Positions 15,450 to 23,780 of a DNA stretch of 64,000 nt are shown in pieces (the stretch's first letter is position 1; every line of letters starts with the position of its first letter). Origin of the DNA: Bradyrhizobium arachidis (GTDB taxonomy: Bacteria > Pseudomonadota > Alphaproteobacteria > Rhizobiales > Xanthobacteraceae); contig NZ_CP030050.1 in assembly GCF_015291705.1 (NCBI RefSeq), forward strand, positions 8,494,001 through 8,558,000, in the 5' to 3' direction. The position numbers were made by a program, and so were the translations under genes. The notes beneath the pieces are model-generated. The model was not told the DNA's origin and made no database searches. It saw only the letters and a list, made by a program, of their open reading frames with translations.

Positions 15450-16910
15450 CTAGACCCCCAGCGCTTTCCGGTTGAACGTCCGCACGAAGCGCAGCGACAG
15501 CGTCCGCACGAAGCGCAGCGACAGCGTCCGCACATTGGCGACGTTCAGCAGCCAGGCCGTCGCGGCATAGGCAAGGCCGCCGGCGAGACTGACGATGATG
15601 AGAGAGACGGGGCCGGTGCCGCCGGCTTGCGATCGCGCGATAAGGATTGCAGCGGCCATTACGGCGGCGGAGGCGGCAACGCCGGCGAGGCGGTTGAAGT
15701 CGAACGGGACCGGATGGGCGCGGCGCATCAGCACGACGGCGACGAGGAAGCCGACGGCCTCGGTCACAAGCGTCGCCAGTGCCGCACCGTAGAGGCCGTA
15801 GCCGGCGACCAGGACGAACATCAGCGCTACGCTCAGAACGAGCGTAAGGAAGGACTGCGCCGCCAGCATGAACGGCCGCTCGGCGAGCTGGAAGCTGATC
15901 TGGACATAGAACTGGTTGGCGATGCCGAAGAAGCGCGCGAGCACGAGGGTCGGCAGCAACGCCGACACGCCGGCGCGGAAGTCGACGCCGACGAGCGTGC
16001 CGGCGACCTGGTCGGCCGCGAGCGCAAGCCAGACCGCGACCGGCGCGACGACGACAAGCAGCAGCTCGAGACTTTCGGTCAACCGCTCCCGCGTCGTCTC
16101 CTTGTTGTTCTCGGACAGTGACCGGAACACCAGCGGTACGGTCGCCGCGGCAACGCTGGAGGCGATCATGACCATGAACTGACGCGGCAGATCGGCGGCG
16201 ACGCCGAAAATGCCGGCAGCGTCCTTGCCGAGGAGATAAGCCACAATGAGTCGGTCGCAGGCGGAATAGACCGCGACGGACAGTCCGGCCAGCGTCAGCG
16301 GCAGCCCGTAGCGCGCCAGCTGCATGAACTGGCTGCGCTGGAAGCCTGCGATCTTGGTGCGGTCGCCGACAAGGTTGAGAATGATGCCGGTGAGCGAACC
16401 GAGGCCGAAGGCCGCAAGCAAGCCGAGGCCGCCCCAGCCGAGCCAGATGCCGACGAGGCCGAAGCCGACGCTGGAGACGCTGCGCACGATCGAGATCGCG
16501 GCGAACCGATAGGGGCGCAGCTTGGCGCGCTCGAACTCCTGGCCGACATCGACTGCATTGGCCATGATCGCGACGAACATGCTGGCGAGCAGCAGCTCGA
16601 CGCTGAGATCGCTGCGGAACAGGAACACCAGCGGCGTGGTGGCGCAGAGCACCGCTGCCGTCAGCGCAAAAGCGACCATCGCCGTGCCGCGGAAATCCAC
16701 CTCCGCCGACATCGCCTGATAGCGCGACACCGACAGCTTGATCCAAGCGAAGAAGATCGCGCCCAAAATGCCGGCCAGGCTGATGCCGACGACATAGACA
16801 CCGTATTCCGCAGGCGTCAGCAGCCGCGTGTAGGCCGTGACGGCAAAGAAGCCCACCGCCGCAGGCAGGATATAGGCGACGAGATAGATCGAGAAATGGC
16901 GGTTCAGCAT
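15450..16910 (-). CDS. Oligosaccharide flippase family protein (Wzx/MATE-like)
   Basis: 486-aa polytopic membrane protein of the polysaccharide-biosynthesis (MOP) superfamily. It begins LNRHFSIYLVAYILPAAVGFFAVTAYTRLLTPAEYG, the typical first helices and TPxEYG loop of Wzx-like exporters, and has about 12-14 hydrophobic segments. Such proteins flip lipid-linked oligosaccharides to the periplasm. The C-terminal tail holds a recent in-frame tandem duplication (24-bp unit at 15477-15524) encoding a repeated RTLSLRFV. The divergent neighbour is a Tat-exported GH10 enzyme. Confidence 0.9.
   Translation of the reverse strand: MLNRHFSIYLVAYILPAAVGFFAVTAYTRLLTPAEYGVYVVGISLAGILGAIFFAWIKLSVSRYQAMSAEVDFRGTAMVAFALTAAVLCATTPLVFLFRSDLSVELLLASMFVAIMANAVDVGQEFERAKLRPYRFAAISIVRSVSSVGFGLVGIWLGWGGLGLLAAFGLGSLTGIILNLVGDRTKIAGFQRSQFMQLARYGLPLTLAGLSVAVYSACDRLIVAYLLGKDAAGIFGVAADLPRQFMVMIASSVAAATVPLVFRSLSENNKETTRERLTESLELLLVVVAPVAVWLALAADQVAGTLVGVDFRAGVSALLPTLVLARFFGIANQFYVQISFQLAERPFMLAAQSFLTLVLSVALMFVLVAGYGLYGAALATLVTEAVGFLVAVVLMRRAHPVPFDFNRLAGVAASAAVMAAAILIARSQAGGTGPVSLIIVSLAGGLAYAATAWLLNVANVRTLSLRFVRTLSLRFVRTFNRKALGV
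15477..15540. repeat. 24-bp direct tandem repeat inside the flippase gene
   Basis: Two identical 24-bp units (15477-15500 and 15501-15524) are followed by the first 9-10 bases of a third (from 15525). The unit is a multiple of three, so the reading frame is kept and eight residues are duplicated at the cytoplasmic C-terminus. Confidence 0.9.
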
Positions 16911-17253
16911 TGCAGGACCGTTGGGATGATGACGGCCGTTAAATCAATGGGCCTTGCGGGGCGAATGAATTGCGCCGCAGCATCTCGCAAGAGTGTCACA
17001 TAAGTCTGGAGATCGGGCGGCGAATGAGGGTTTGACACCGCTTTCACCCGTTAGCGTTAAATTTGCCCTTTCGCTGAAGCGGTTTTCGCCATCACGAATG
17101 AAACCATGATCCAGGCTGGCACATCGGCCCCAGCGTCACGTGCATCGACGCAACAGGCATCCGGCAAGGGTTAACCCAACAACAGGAAATCCCCGGCGTC
17201 GCAGGGCGACGCTTGGTACCATAGCGCGTTGGTTCCCAAAGGAAGATTCCGAC
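16911..17253. other. Divergent intergenic region with two inverted repeats
   Basis: 343 bases without a supported gene, between the flippase and the GH10 gene. It is locally less GC-rich around 17035-17100. It holds GGGTTAACCC at 17168-17177 and GCGTCGC-AGG-GCGACGC at 17196-17212, both upstream of the GH10 start and possible operator or leader hairpins. An open frame from 17140 extends the GH10 gene upstream, but it is arginine-rich and lacks export features. Confidence 0.6.
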
Positions 17254-18321
17254 GTGACCAGGCTCGACAGACGCGAATTTCTTCTCGGCGGCGCCGCAGC
17301 ACTGGCGGCGGGTGCAACGGCATCGGCCGCGCCGGCGTCAAAGCTCGCCCAGCGCCGTCCCGGCTATGGCGCAGCCGCGACACTGTGGGACCTGCAAGCC
17401 GATCCGCGGCTTGGCGAGGCCATCAGCACCTATTGCACCCAGGTGGTGCCGGTGCTCGAGCTGAAATGGCCGATGATGCGGCCGGATGCGCATACGTTCG
17501 CGTTCGAACGCGCCGACGCCATCTATGAATTCGCGCAGAAGAACGATCTGACCATGCGCGGCCACGCCCTCGCCTGGTATCACGACATTCCGGACTGGAC
17601 CAAGCAGATCAAGGACGCCAAAGGCGTCGAGCGCGCCTATGTCGATCACATCGGCACCGTCGTCTCCTATTACAAGGACAAGCTGACGTCGTGGGACGTC
17701 GTCAACGAGCCGATCCCCGACAATCCCCGCAGTGTGAAGGACCGGCGCGACACGTTCTGGACGCAGCATCTCGGCGAGCGCTGGATCCCGCTGGCCTTCC
17801 GCACGGCGGCCGCGGCCGATCCCTTCGTCAAGCTCGCGATCAACGAATACGACATCGAATCGGCGAAGGACTCGTTCATCGCCAAGCGCGCGGCGTACCG
17901 CACCCTGATCATGGACCTGCTCGACCAGGGCGTGCCGCTGCATGCAGTGGGCCTGCAATCGCATCTGCATGCCGAGCTCGAGATCGATACGCACGGCCTC
18001 GCCGAGTTCGTCACCGAATTGCGCTCGTGGGGGCTCGAGGTGTACGTCACCGAGCTCGACGTCGACGATCAGAAGCTGGCGGGCAGTCCGGCAGAGCGCG
18101 ATGCCATCGTCGCCAAACGCGTCGATGATCTCCTGACGGCGATCTCGACCAGCGGCCCGGTGCGCTCGATCCTGACCTGGGGCATATCCGACCGCTACAG
18201 CTGGATCAACGGCGTCTTCGCCCGCAAGGACAAGCAGCCGAACCGGCCCTTGCCGCTCGACGGCGAGTTCAAGCCAAAACCGTTCATGGACGTCATCAGC
18301 AAGTTCACGAAGGAAGTTTGA
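17254..18321 (+). CDS. Tat-exported GH10 family glycoside hydrolase (endo-1,4-beta-xylanase-like)
   Basis: 355-aa secreted glycosidase. The GTG at 17254 is chosen because AAGGAAG lies 8 bases upstream and the product opens with a twin-arginine signal (DRREFLLGGAAALAAG). Family GH10 is shown by MRGHALAWYHDIPDW, by the acid/base in WDVVNEP (E152) and by the nucleophile in VYVTELDVDD (E267). The ending TWGISDRYSWI is also family-typical. GH10 enzymes are retaining endo-xylanases. Beside a flippase and a glycosyltransferase-like gene, a role in trimming the cell's own exopolysaccharide is as plausible as plant xylan attack. Confidence 0.92.
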   Translation: MTRLDRREFLLGGAAALAAGATASAAPASKLAQRRPGYGAAATLWDLQADPRLGEAISTYCTQVVPVLELKWPMMRPDAHTFAFERADAIYEFAQKNDLTMRGHALAWYHDIPDWTKQIKDAKGVERAYVDHIGTVVSYYKDKLTSWDVVNEPIPDNPRSVKDRRDTFWTQHLGERWIPLAFRTAAAADPFVKLAINEYDIESAKDSFIAKRAAYRTLIMDLLDQGVPLHAVGLQSHLHAELEIDTHGLAEFVTELRSWGLEVYVTELDVDDQKLAGSPAERDAIVAKRVDDLLTAISTSGPVRSILTWGISDRYSWINGVFARKDKQPNRPLPLDGEFKPKPFMDVISKFTKEV

Positions 18322-18336
18322 GGGCGGCGGCAGCGC

Positions 18337-19287
18337 TTAGCGCGTCTTCGGCACTTCGAATTCCGCCGCATCGCCGATGTGATCCGGCGACAGACTCGGG
18401 CCGCGGCGATCGCGCGAACTGAAGCAGAACACGTCGCGGATGTCGTCGATCGAGGTCGACGAATAGGACTGGATGCACAGCGCAACCTGCTCCGGCGAAG
18501 CGGCCCGCATCATCGCTTCGATCGCGGCGCGGTCGAGGCAGGTGTCGTCCCAATGCGAGACGGCGATGCTGTCCTCGGTGACCTGATGCCTCGCCAGATG
18601 TTCCGGCGAGTTCGCGACGAAGTTTCCGTAAAGCAGGTATTCGGAGAACTTCTTCTTCCGGCACAATGCCAGCGCCCAGCTCAGGCCCGTCGCCGACTTG
18701 ATGGCGGCGGTCATCGCCCGCGCGCTGTCCTTGTCCCAGACCAGCGCGTTGCCGACATAGTCGTCTGCGGGGAAGGACCGGTCCTTGATGCCGAGGAGCA
18801 GGTCGACGGTGCGCAGCCACAGCACATGCAAGGGGTGACTAGCGTCGATCCCTTTGCGCGTGACGAACAGCGGCGTCTTCTCGCCGCCGGCATACTGGCC
18901 GACGTCGAATTCGCGGAAGAACAGATTGTCGGAGTCCAGAATGCAGACGCGCTGCTCGGGCGCGTTGAGGACGCCGGCGATCTTCAGGATCTGCTGGATG
19001 TGCCAGCCGTGCACGGGCGACGATAGCAGCGACAGCCAGACCCTGCGGCTGCTGATGAACTGAAGCGCTGGCGGCAGCGCGAACAGCCATTTCGGCAAAT
19101 AACGTGAGGCCGGAACGATGACGCGCTTGTCGGACGCGAACCGTTCGAACAGCGGCACGTCCTCATCGTTAACAAGAACATAATGCCGCGTGTATCCCGT
19201 CAGCCACGTGTCGATGCTCTCGCTGAGCAGCGAGAAGCGTTCGATATCCTTGGCATAGCTGGCAGTCAGCAGTGCAACGGAATGCAT
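18337..19287 (-). CDS. Glycosyltransferase-like protein (DUF6492-type)
   Basis: About 316-aa soluble protein. From ATG 19287 it begins MHSVALLTASYAKDIERFSLL, which looks like the first strand of a GT-A nucleotide-sugar fold. The sequence VCILDSDNLFFREFD supplies a DxD-like motif (DSD), as in glycosyltransferases that bind a metal and sugar nucleotide. I recognise it as resembling the DUF6492 family, but this is from memory. Other starts exist at ATG 19308 and TTG 19359. It is convergent with the GH10 gene (15 bases). A function in surface glycan assembly is inferred. Confidence 0.8.
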   Translation of the reverse strand: MHSVALLTASYAKDIERFSLLSESIDTWLTGYTRHYVLVNDEDVPLFERFASDKRVIVPASRYLPKWLFALPPALQFISSRRVWLSLLSSPVHGWHIQQILKIAGVLNAPEQRVCILDSDNLFFREFDVGQYAGGEKTPLFVTRKGIDASHPLHVLWLRTVDLLLGIKDRSFPADDYVGNALVWDKDSARAMTAAIKSATGLSWALALCRKKKFSEYLLYGNFVANSPEHLARHQVTEDSIAVSHWDDTCLDRAAIEAMMRAASPEQVALCIQSYSSTSIDDIRDVFCFSSRDRRGPSLSPDHIGDAAEFEVPKTR

Positions 19288-19382
19288 GGAGTGCGCCCGA
19301 ATGGCCATCAAGCCGCAGTCATACAAGCGGTGCGAGACATTGGAAACTTGGATTCGCAATCAAGGTAAAATGAAACGAATTG

Positions 19383-20177
19383 TTAGCCATCCGAGGGCAG
19401 TCCCTGCTCTATCCTCCGAAACCGCAGCGGCGAAAGCGCGGAGGCGCGCTGCCACCAGTCCGCGACGCGGTCGTCGAGCGCGGTCATACCTCGGCCCAGG
19501 CCGGGATAGATCCGAATCTGCTGCACCGCCTCGGCTTCGAAGCCTTTGCCCTTGCGCGTGATCTTGATCGCGGCACCTTCGCGGTCCCGCTGGGTCAGCG
19601 GCACCAGGAGGCGGCCACGCGGGCGGAGCGACTGGAGCCAGAGCGGATGCGGATGCGAGAAACCGGCGTGGATGATGATCACGTCAGCTGGTTCACGGAT
19701 CTCCTCGCAACCGTCGCCATGAAACACGATGACGTTGTGATAGCGGCGCAGGAAGCTCGCAGCGCGGTACGCCAGAACCTTATCGCAATCGACCGCCATC
19801 ACGCGCCCTTTCGGGCCGACCATCTTCGACAGTATCGCGGAGTAATAGCCGAGCCCGCAGCCGATCTGCACGACGCGGTCCTTCTCCTTGATGTCGAGCA
19901 CGTCGATGAAATGCGCCCACAGGCTCGGCAGACCCACGTCCAGCTTGCGGCGCGCGTCGATCGCGACCAGCACATTGTCATAGAGATGAACCGGATCGGC
20001 ATCGGGCGTCAGCCGGTAGCTCCGCGCTGCCTCGCTCTTGACGCGCCACGGCCCTCTGGCCAGAAAATCCTCGCGCGGGACGGCAGCCAGTGCTTCGAGC
20101 AAGCGCGGTGAGGAAATCCGCTCGCGCTTCGCAATCATCGCGACGTAACGCGCACGCGCGGCGGCAAGGTCATTCAT
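19383..20177 (-). CDS. Protein-L-isoaspartate O-methyltransferase-like protein
   Basis: 264-aa SAM-dependent methyltransferase of the PCMT fold. The N-terminal ALAAVPREDFLARGPW matches the VPRExF region of isoaspartyl methyltransferases. SAM motif I is VVQIGCGLGYYSAIL, and the acidic loop is VMAVDCD. The family's catalytic region is weakly conserved, and the C-terminus lacks the usual LVxPVG strand apart from RLLVPLTQ. It may therefore methylate another substrate. Its ATG overlaps the stop of the upstream cyclase gene (ATGA), so the two are translationally coupled. Confidence 0.83.
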   Translation of the reverse strand: MNDLAAARARYVAMIAKRERISSPRLLEALAAVPREDFLARGPWRVKSEAARSYRLTPDADPVHLYDNVLVAIDARRKLDVGLPSLWAHFIDVLDIKEKDRVVQIGCGLGYYSAILSKMVGPKGRVMAVDCDKVLAYRAASFLRRYHNVIVFHGDGCEEIREPADVIIIHAGFSHPHPLWLQSLRPRGRLLVPLTQRDREGAAIKITRKGKGFEAEAVQQIRIYPGLGRGMTALDDRVADWWQRASALSPLRFRRIEQGLPSDG

Positions 20178-23100
20178 CGCACGGGATCAGCCGGTTCGCG
20201 CACGGGTACGTCCGCGCCGAGCTCGTTGACGAGCTGCATCGCCTGCTTCAGGTCGGGCGTATAAAAGCCCTCGCTGAACTTGCCGACGATCGGCACGAGC
20301 AGGAGGCTTGCATGCTCGCGCTTGCCGGCCTCGTGCGACAGGCGCGCGAGGCTGACGGCGGTGCGGAGCTCCCAGGACAGCGCGCCCTGCTTGCGCGCGG
20401 TCTCCAGCGACAGCGCGAACAGATCCTCGGCCTCCTGCACCGAGGCCGGGTCGCGGTCGAGCAGCGTGATCTCGCCTTGCAGGCGGTAGACCTCGGCGAG
20501 GTAGGAGTGATCGCCGGTCCGCCGCGCGGTCGCGAGCGCGCCGTCCAGCGCGCGCAAGGCGGCCTCGCGCATCCCGACCTTGGCATAGGCTTCCGCCAGC
20601 AGGCAGCGGAACCAGCAGCCGGCGAGCCAGGAATCCATCGCCTCGTATTCGTCGAGGCCGAAGCGCATCTGGCTGATGCCTTCGTCGGCCTCGCCGAGCT
20701 GCGCCAGCGCCCAGCCGCGCAGGATCGCGGCCTGCTGCTTCCAGTGCAGGAAATTGTGCTCGGTGGCGATGATCATGGCGCGGTTGGCATAGTCGCGCGT
20801 GCCCTCGATATCGCGCAGATGCTGGCAGAGATAGGCGCCGAACACGAGCGCGAAGGCGAGCGAGAAGGGATGGCGGATCTTCTCCGCATGCAGGATCGCC
20901 TGCTCGCTGTGCTGGCGCGCCGCGTCGGGCCGGCCGAGGAACCACAGGAGGTAGCCGAGATAGGACAGCGAGACGACGCCGGGATCGGTGCCGTGCCGCT
21001 CCATCAGATCGGAGTGCAGGTCGGGGCTGTAGAGGTTGATGCAGCGGTGCAGATGATGCTGGGACGCGGCAAAGCGGCCGCGATAGAGCATGGTCATCGC
21101 GATCGAGCGGTGCGCCTCGATCAGATAGCCGGTCTGCTGCGCCGGGTGGGTCCGGTCGTTGAGCCGCTCGCGCTTGGCGAATTTCAACAGCTCGACGCTG
21201 AGATCGTGCGCGCGGGTGAGGTCAGCGCGGATGAAGTGACACACCCAGAGGCCGCGCGTGGCGGCGAAGGCCTTTTCCTCGTCGTCGAGCTGCTGGCCGA
21301 GCTCGAGCGCGCGGGTGTAGTTCTCCTCGACCTCCTGCACCGCATAGCCCTTGGCCGCGATCAGCGCGTTGCCGAGCGCGATGCGCAGCTCGAGCTCCAT
21401 CTCGTCGGCGCCCTGCATGCGCGCATTCGCCTGCACGACGCTGAGGCCGCGCCGGAGATGGCCGATTGCCTCCAGATTGGCGCCGCTCTTGGCCGCCTGC
21501 TTGCCGGCCTTGAGCCAGAAGCTGGCGGCGCCCTCGCTCTGGCCCGATTCGGTCAGGTGGTGGGCGAGCAGCTCCGGCTCGCGCTCGGTCTTCTCCGGAT
21601 ACATTTCGCCCAGCACCTGCGCGATGCGGGAATGCAGCTTGCGCCGCTCGCTGTGCAAGAGGCTCGCATGCGCGGCGTTCTGGATCATCACATGCTTGAA
21701 GGAGTAGAGCGCATCGGGCGGATGGCCGCGGCGCATGATCAGCCCCGCTTCTTCCAGATGATTGAGCGCGGCCTCGATCTGCTCGGCCGGCGTATTGGCG
21801 ACCGCGTGCAGCGTCTCGTAGGAGAACTCGCGGCCGATGGTGGCGCCGATCTGCGCGATCCGCTTGAACGGCCCCATCCGGTCCAGCCGCGCCATCAGCG
21901 AGTCGGTCAGCGTTGCCGGGATCGCGAGCTGCCGCCACGGGCCCGACAGCACGTAGCGTCCGTGCCGTTCGGTCAACAGGTTGGATTCGAGAACGGTCTT
22001 GGTCAGCTCCTCCAGGAACAGCGGTACGCCGTCGGTCTTGACGATGATCTCCTCGACGACCTCCTTGGGAAGCTCCCTGCCGGCGACGCGCTCAACCAGC
22101 GTCGTGCGGAGCTGGCGGCTCAGGCGGTTCAGCACCAAGGTGGTGATATGCGAATGCGCGTTCCAGCTCGGCTGGAATTCGGAGCGCGCGGTGATGATGA
22201 CCAGGACCGGCCGGTTCTGCACCCGATCGACCAGAAGGTCGATCACCTCGCGCGAGGTCGGATCGATCCAGTGCAGATCCTCGAACGCGATCACCAGCGG
22301 CATCTCGCGCGCAAGGCCAAGGAAGTGATTGACCAGCGCCGCGACCGTCGCGTCCTTCTGCTGCTGCGGCGACAGCTCGAGCGGGGGATAGCGATCGCCG
22401 GTCGGAATCGACAGCAGCCCGGCGAATAGCGGCGTGACCTGCTCGATGTCGCCATGGGCGGCGGCGATCGCGGTCTCCAGGTTCGCGAGCGACAGCGCGG
22501 AAGCATCCTCGCGGTCGAGGCCAAGCGAGAATTTGAGCTGCTCGGCAAACGGATAGAACGCGGTGGAGGTGTAATAGGGCGAGCACTGGAACGAGACCTG
22601 GCCATGGCGGTCGCCCGAGATCCGTTCGAAGATCTCCTGGATGATGCGCGACTTGCCGATGCCGGGCTCGCCGAACTTGACCACGACCTGGCCGTCGCCG
22701 TCCTTGGCCTGCTGCCAGCGGCCCATCAACAGCGCGATCTCCTCCTCGCGGTTGACGAGCGGCGTCAGCCGGCCGCCCATGGCGGCGGCAAAGCGGGTCT
22801 CCACCCGCGTGGCGCGCACCACGTGCCAGGCCTGCGCCTTCTCCGAGATGCCCTTCAGGACATGGACGCCGAGATTGCGGTAGTCGAATTTCCCCTTCAG
22901 CAGCGAATGGGTGGAGGAGGAGATCACGACGCCATTGGGCGGCGCCAGGGCTTGCAGGCGCGCGGCGAGATTGACGGTCTCCCCGACCGCGGAGTCGCGC
23001 TCCTCGGTGCCCTGTCCGACGAGGTCGCCGACCACGACGAGCCCGGTCGCGATGCCGATGCGGACGGCGGGCGAGTGGGTGAGCGCCCCGCGCGGCTCGA

Positions 23101-23644
23101 TCGCGCGCGCGGTCGAGAGCACGCGCACGATCTCGAGCCCGGCACGCACCGCGCGCTCGGCGTCGTCCTCATGCGCGGTCGGATAACCGAAATAGACCAG
23201 AATGCCGTCGCCGACGAAGCGTGCGGCGAAACCTTCGTAATGCTTCACCACGCGGACGCAGGTTTCGCGAAAACTCGCGATCATGTCGCGCACGTCTTCC
23301 GGATCGAACTGCACCGAGAGCGAAGTTGAATCCACCATGTCGCAGAACATGGTGGTGAGCTGGCGCCGCTCGGCGCCGACTTCCGTCCGTGCTTGCGGGC
23401 GCGCCGCTGGCGCCGGCGTCTCCGCGGTTTCCGCCTTGAACAGCGCGGCCATCGCCCGCTGGAGCCGCTTGCGATCGCCGAGCGGCAATCCGAGTCCGAC
23501 CAGATCCGATTCGGTCAGATCCGGCATGACATCGAGATCGAGGCGGTGCTGCGCGAAGAGATCGCTGTAATGGCCGAGGCCAATGGCCTCGAGCCAGCGC
23601 TTCAGCCCGCCTTCCGCCCCGATGTCCGGCTCGTTCTCCAGCAT
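20174..23644 (-). CDS. SAM domain-class III adenylate/guanylate cyclase-AAA ATPase-TPR protein
   Basis: 1156-aa multidomain signalling protein. Order: sterile-alpha-motif domain (about 13-68, LKRWLEAIGLGHYSDLF); class III cyclase (about 94-280) with metal-binding D102 (FCDMVDST) and D146 (FVGDGI) and the NxxxR pair N225/R229; ATPase of the STAND/AAA type with P-loop GEPGIGKSR (325-333) and a later Walker B-like IAFEDLHWID; then a long C-terminal helical repeat (TPR-like) region. ATG 23644 is preferred over the upstream GTG at 23698. The cyclase could make cAMP or cGMP when the TPR part senses a partner. It is coupled to a methyltransferase and diverges from the NRPS gene. Confidence 0.92.
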   Translation of the reverse strand: MLENEPDIGAEGGLKRWLEAIGLGHYSDLFAQHRLDLDVMPDLTESDLVGLGLPLGDRKRLQRAMAALFKAETAETPAPAARPQARTEVGAERRQLTTMFCDMVDSTSLSVQFDPEDVRDMIASFRETCVRVVKHYEGFAARFVGDGILVYFGYPTAHEDDAERAVRAGLEIVRVLSTARAIEPRGALTHSPAVRIGIATGLVVVGDLVGQGTEERDSAVGETVNLAARLQALAPPNGVVISSSTHSLLKGKFDYRNLGVHVLKGISEKAQAWHVVRATRVETRFAAAMGGRLTPLVNREEEIALLMGRWQQAKDGDGQVVVKFGEPGIGKSRIIQEIFERISGDRHGQVSFQCSPYYTSTAFYPFAEQLKFSLGLDREDASALSLANLETAIAAAHGDIEQVTPLFAGLLSIPTGDRYPPLELSPQQQKDATVAALVNHFLGLAREMPLVIAFEDLHWIDPTSREVIDLLVDRVQNRPVLVIITARSEFQPSWNAHSHITTLVLNRLSRQLRTTLVERVAGRELPKEVVEEIIVKTDGVPLFLEELTKTVLESNLLTERHGRYVLSGPWRQLAIPATLTDSLMARLDRMGPFKRIAQIGATIGREFSYETLHAVANTPAEQIEAALNHLEEAGLIMRRGHPPDALYSFKHVMIQNAAHASLLHSERRKLHSRIAQVLGEMYPEKTEREPELLAHHLTESGQSEGAASFWLKAGKQAAKSGANLEAIGHLRRGLSVVQANARMQGADEMELELRIALGNALIAAKGYAVQEVEENYTRALELGQQLDDEEKAFAATRGLWVCHFIRADLTRAHDLSVELLKFAKRERLNDRTHPAQQTGYLIEAHRSIAMTMLYRGRFAASQHHLHRCINLYSPDLHSDLMERHGTDPGVVSLSYLGYLLWFLGRPDAARQHSEQAILHAEKIRHPFSLAFALVFGAYLCQHLRDIEGTRDYANRAMIIATEHNFLHWKQQAAILRGWALAQLGEADEGISQMRFGLDEYEAMDSWLAGCWFRCLLAEAYAKVGMREAALRALDGALATARRTGDHSYLAEVYRLQGEITLLDRDPASVQEAEDLFALSLETARKQGALSWELRTAVSLARLSHEAGKREHASLLLVPIVGKFSEGFYTPDLKQAMQLVNELGADVPVREPADPVR

Positions 23645-23780
23645 GGTGATTTCTGCCCGACCCTCACTCCGTCGAAGGGCTTTGGGTCCCTCAACCACAG
23701 ATTTTGGGGCCCGAACTTCACCTCAGACTGGACGCGTTCCCTAAGTCTTGGGAAGAATAGCCCAATCAGATCAAAAGGGA

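Noticed and set aside
20090..22429. 779-codon open frame on the plus strand opposite the cyclase gene
   Set aside because: The product is Arg/Gly/Glu/Leu-rich without domain structure and is the mirror of a well-supported multidomain gene. Long antisense frames are expected at this GC content.
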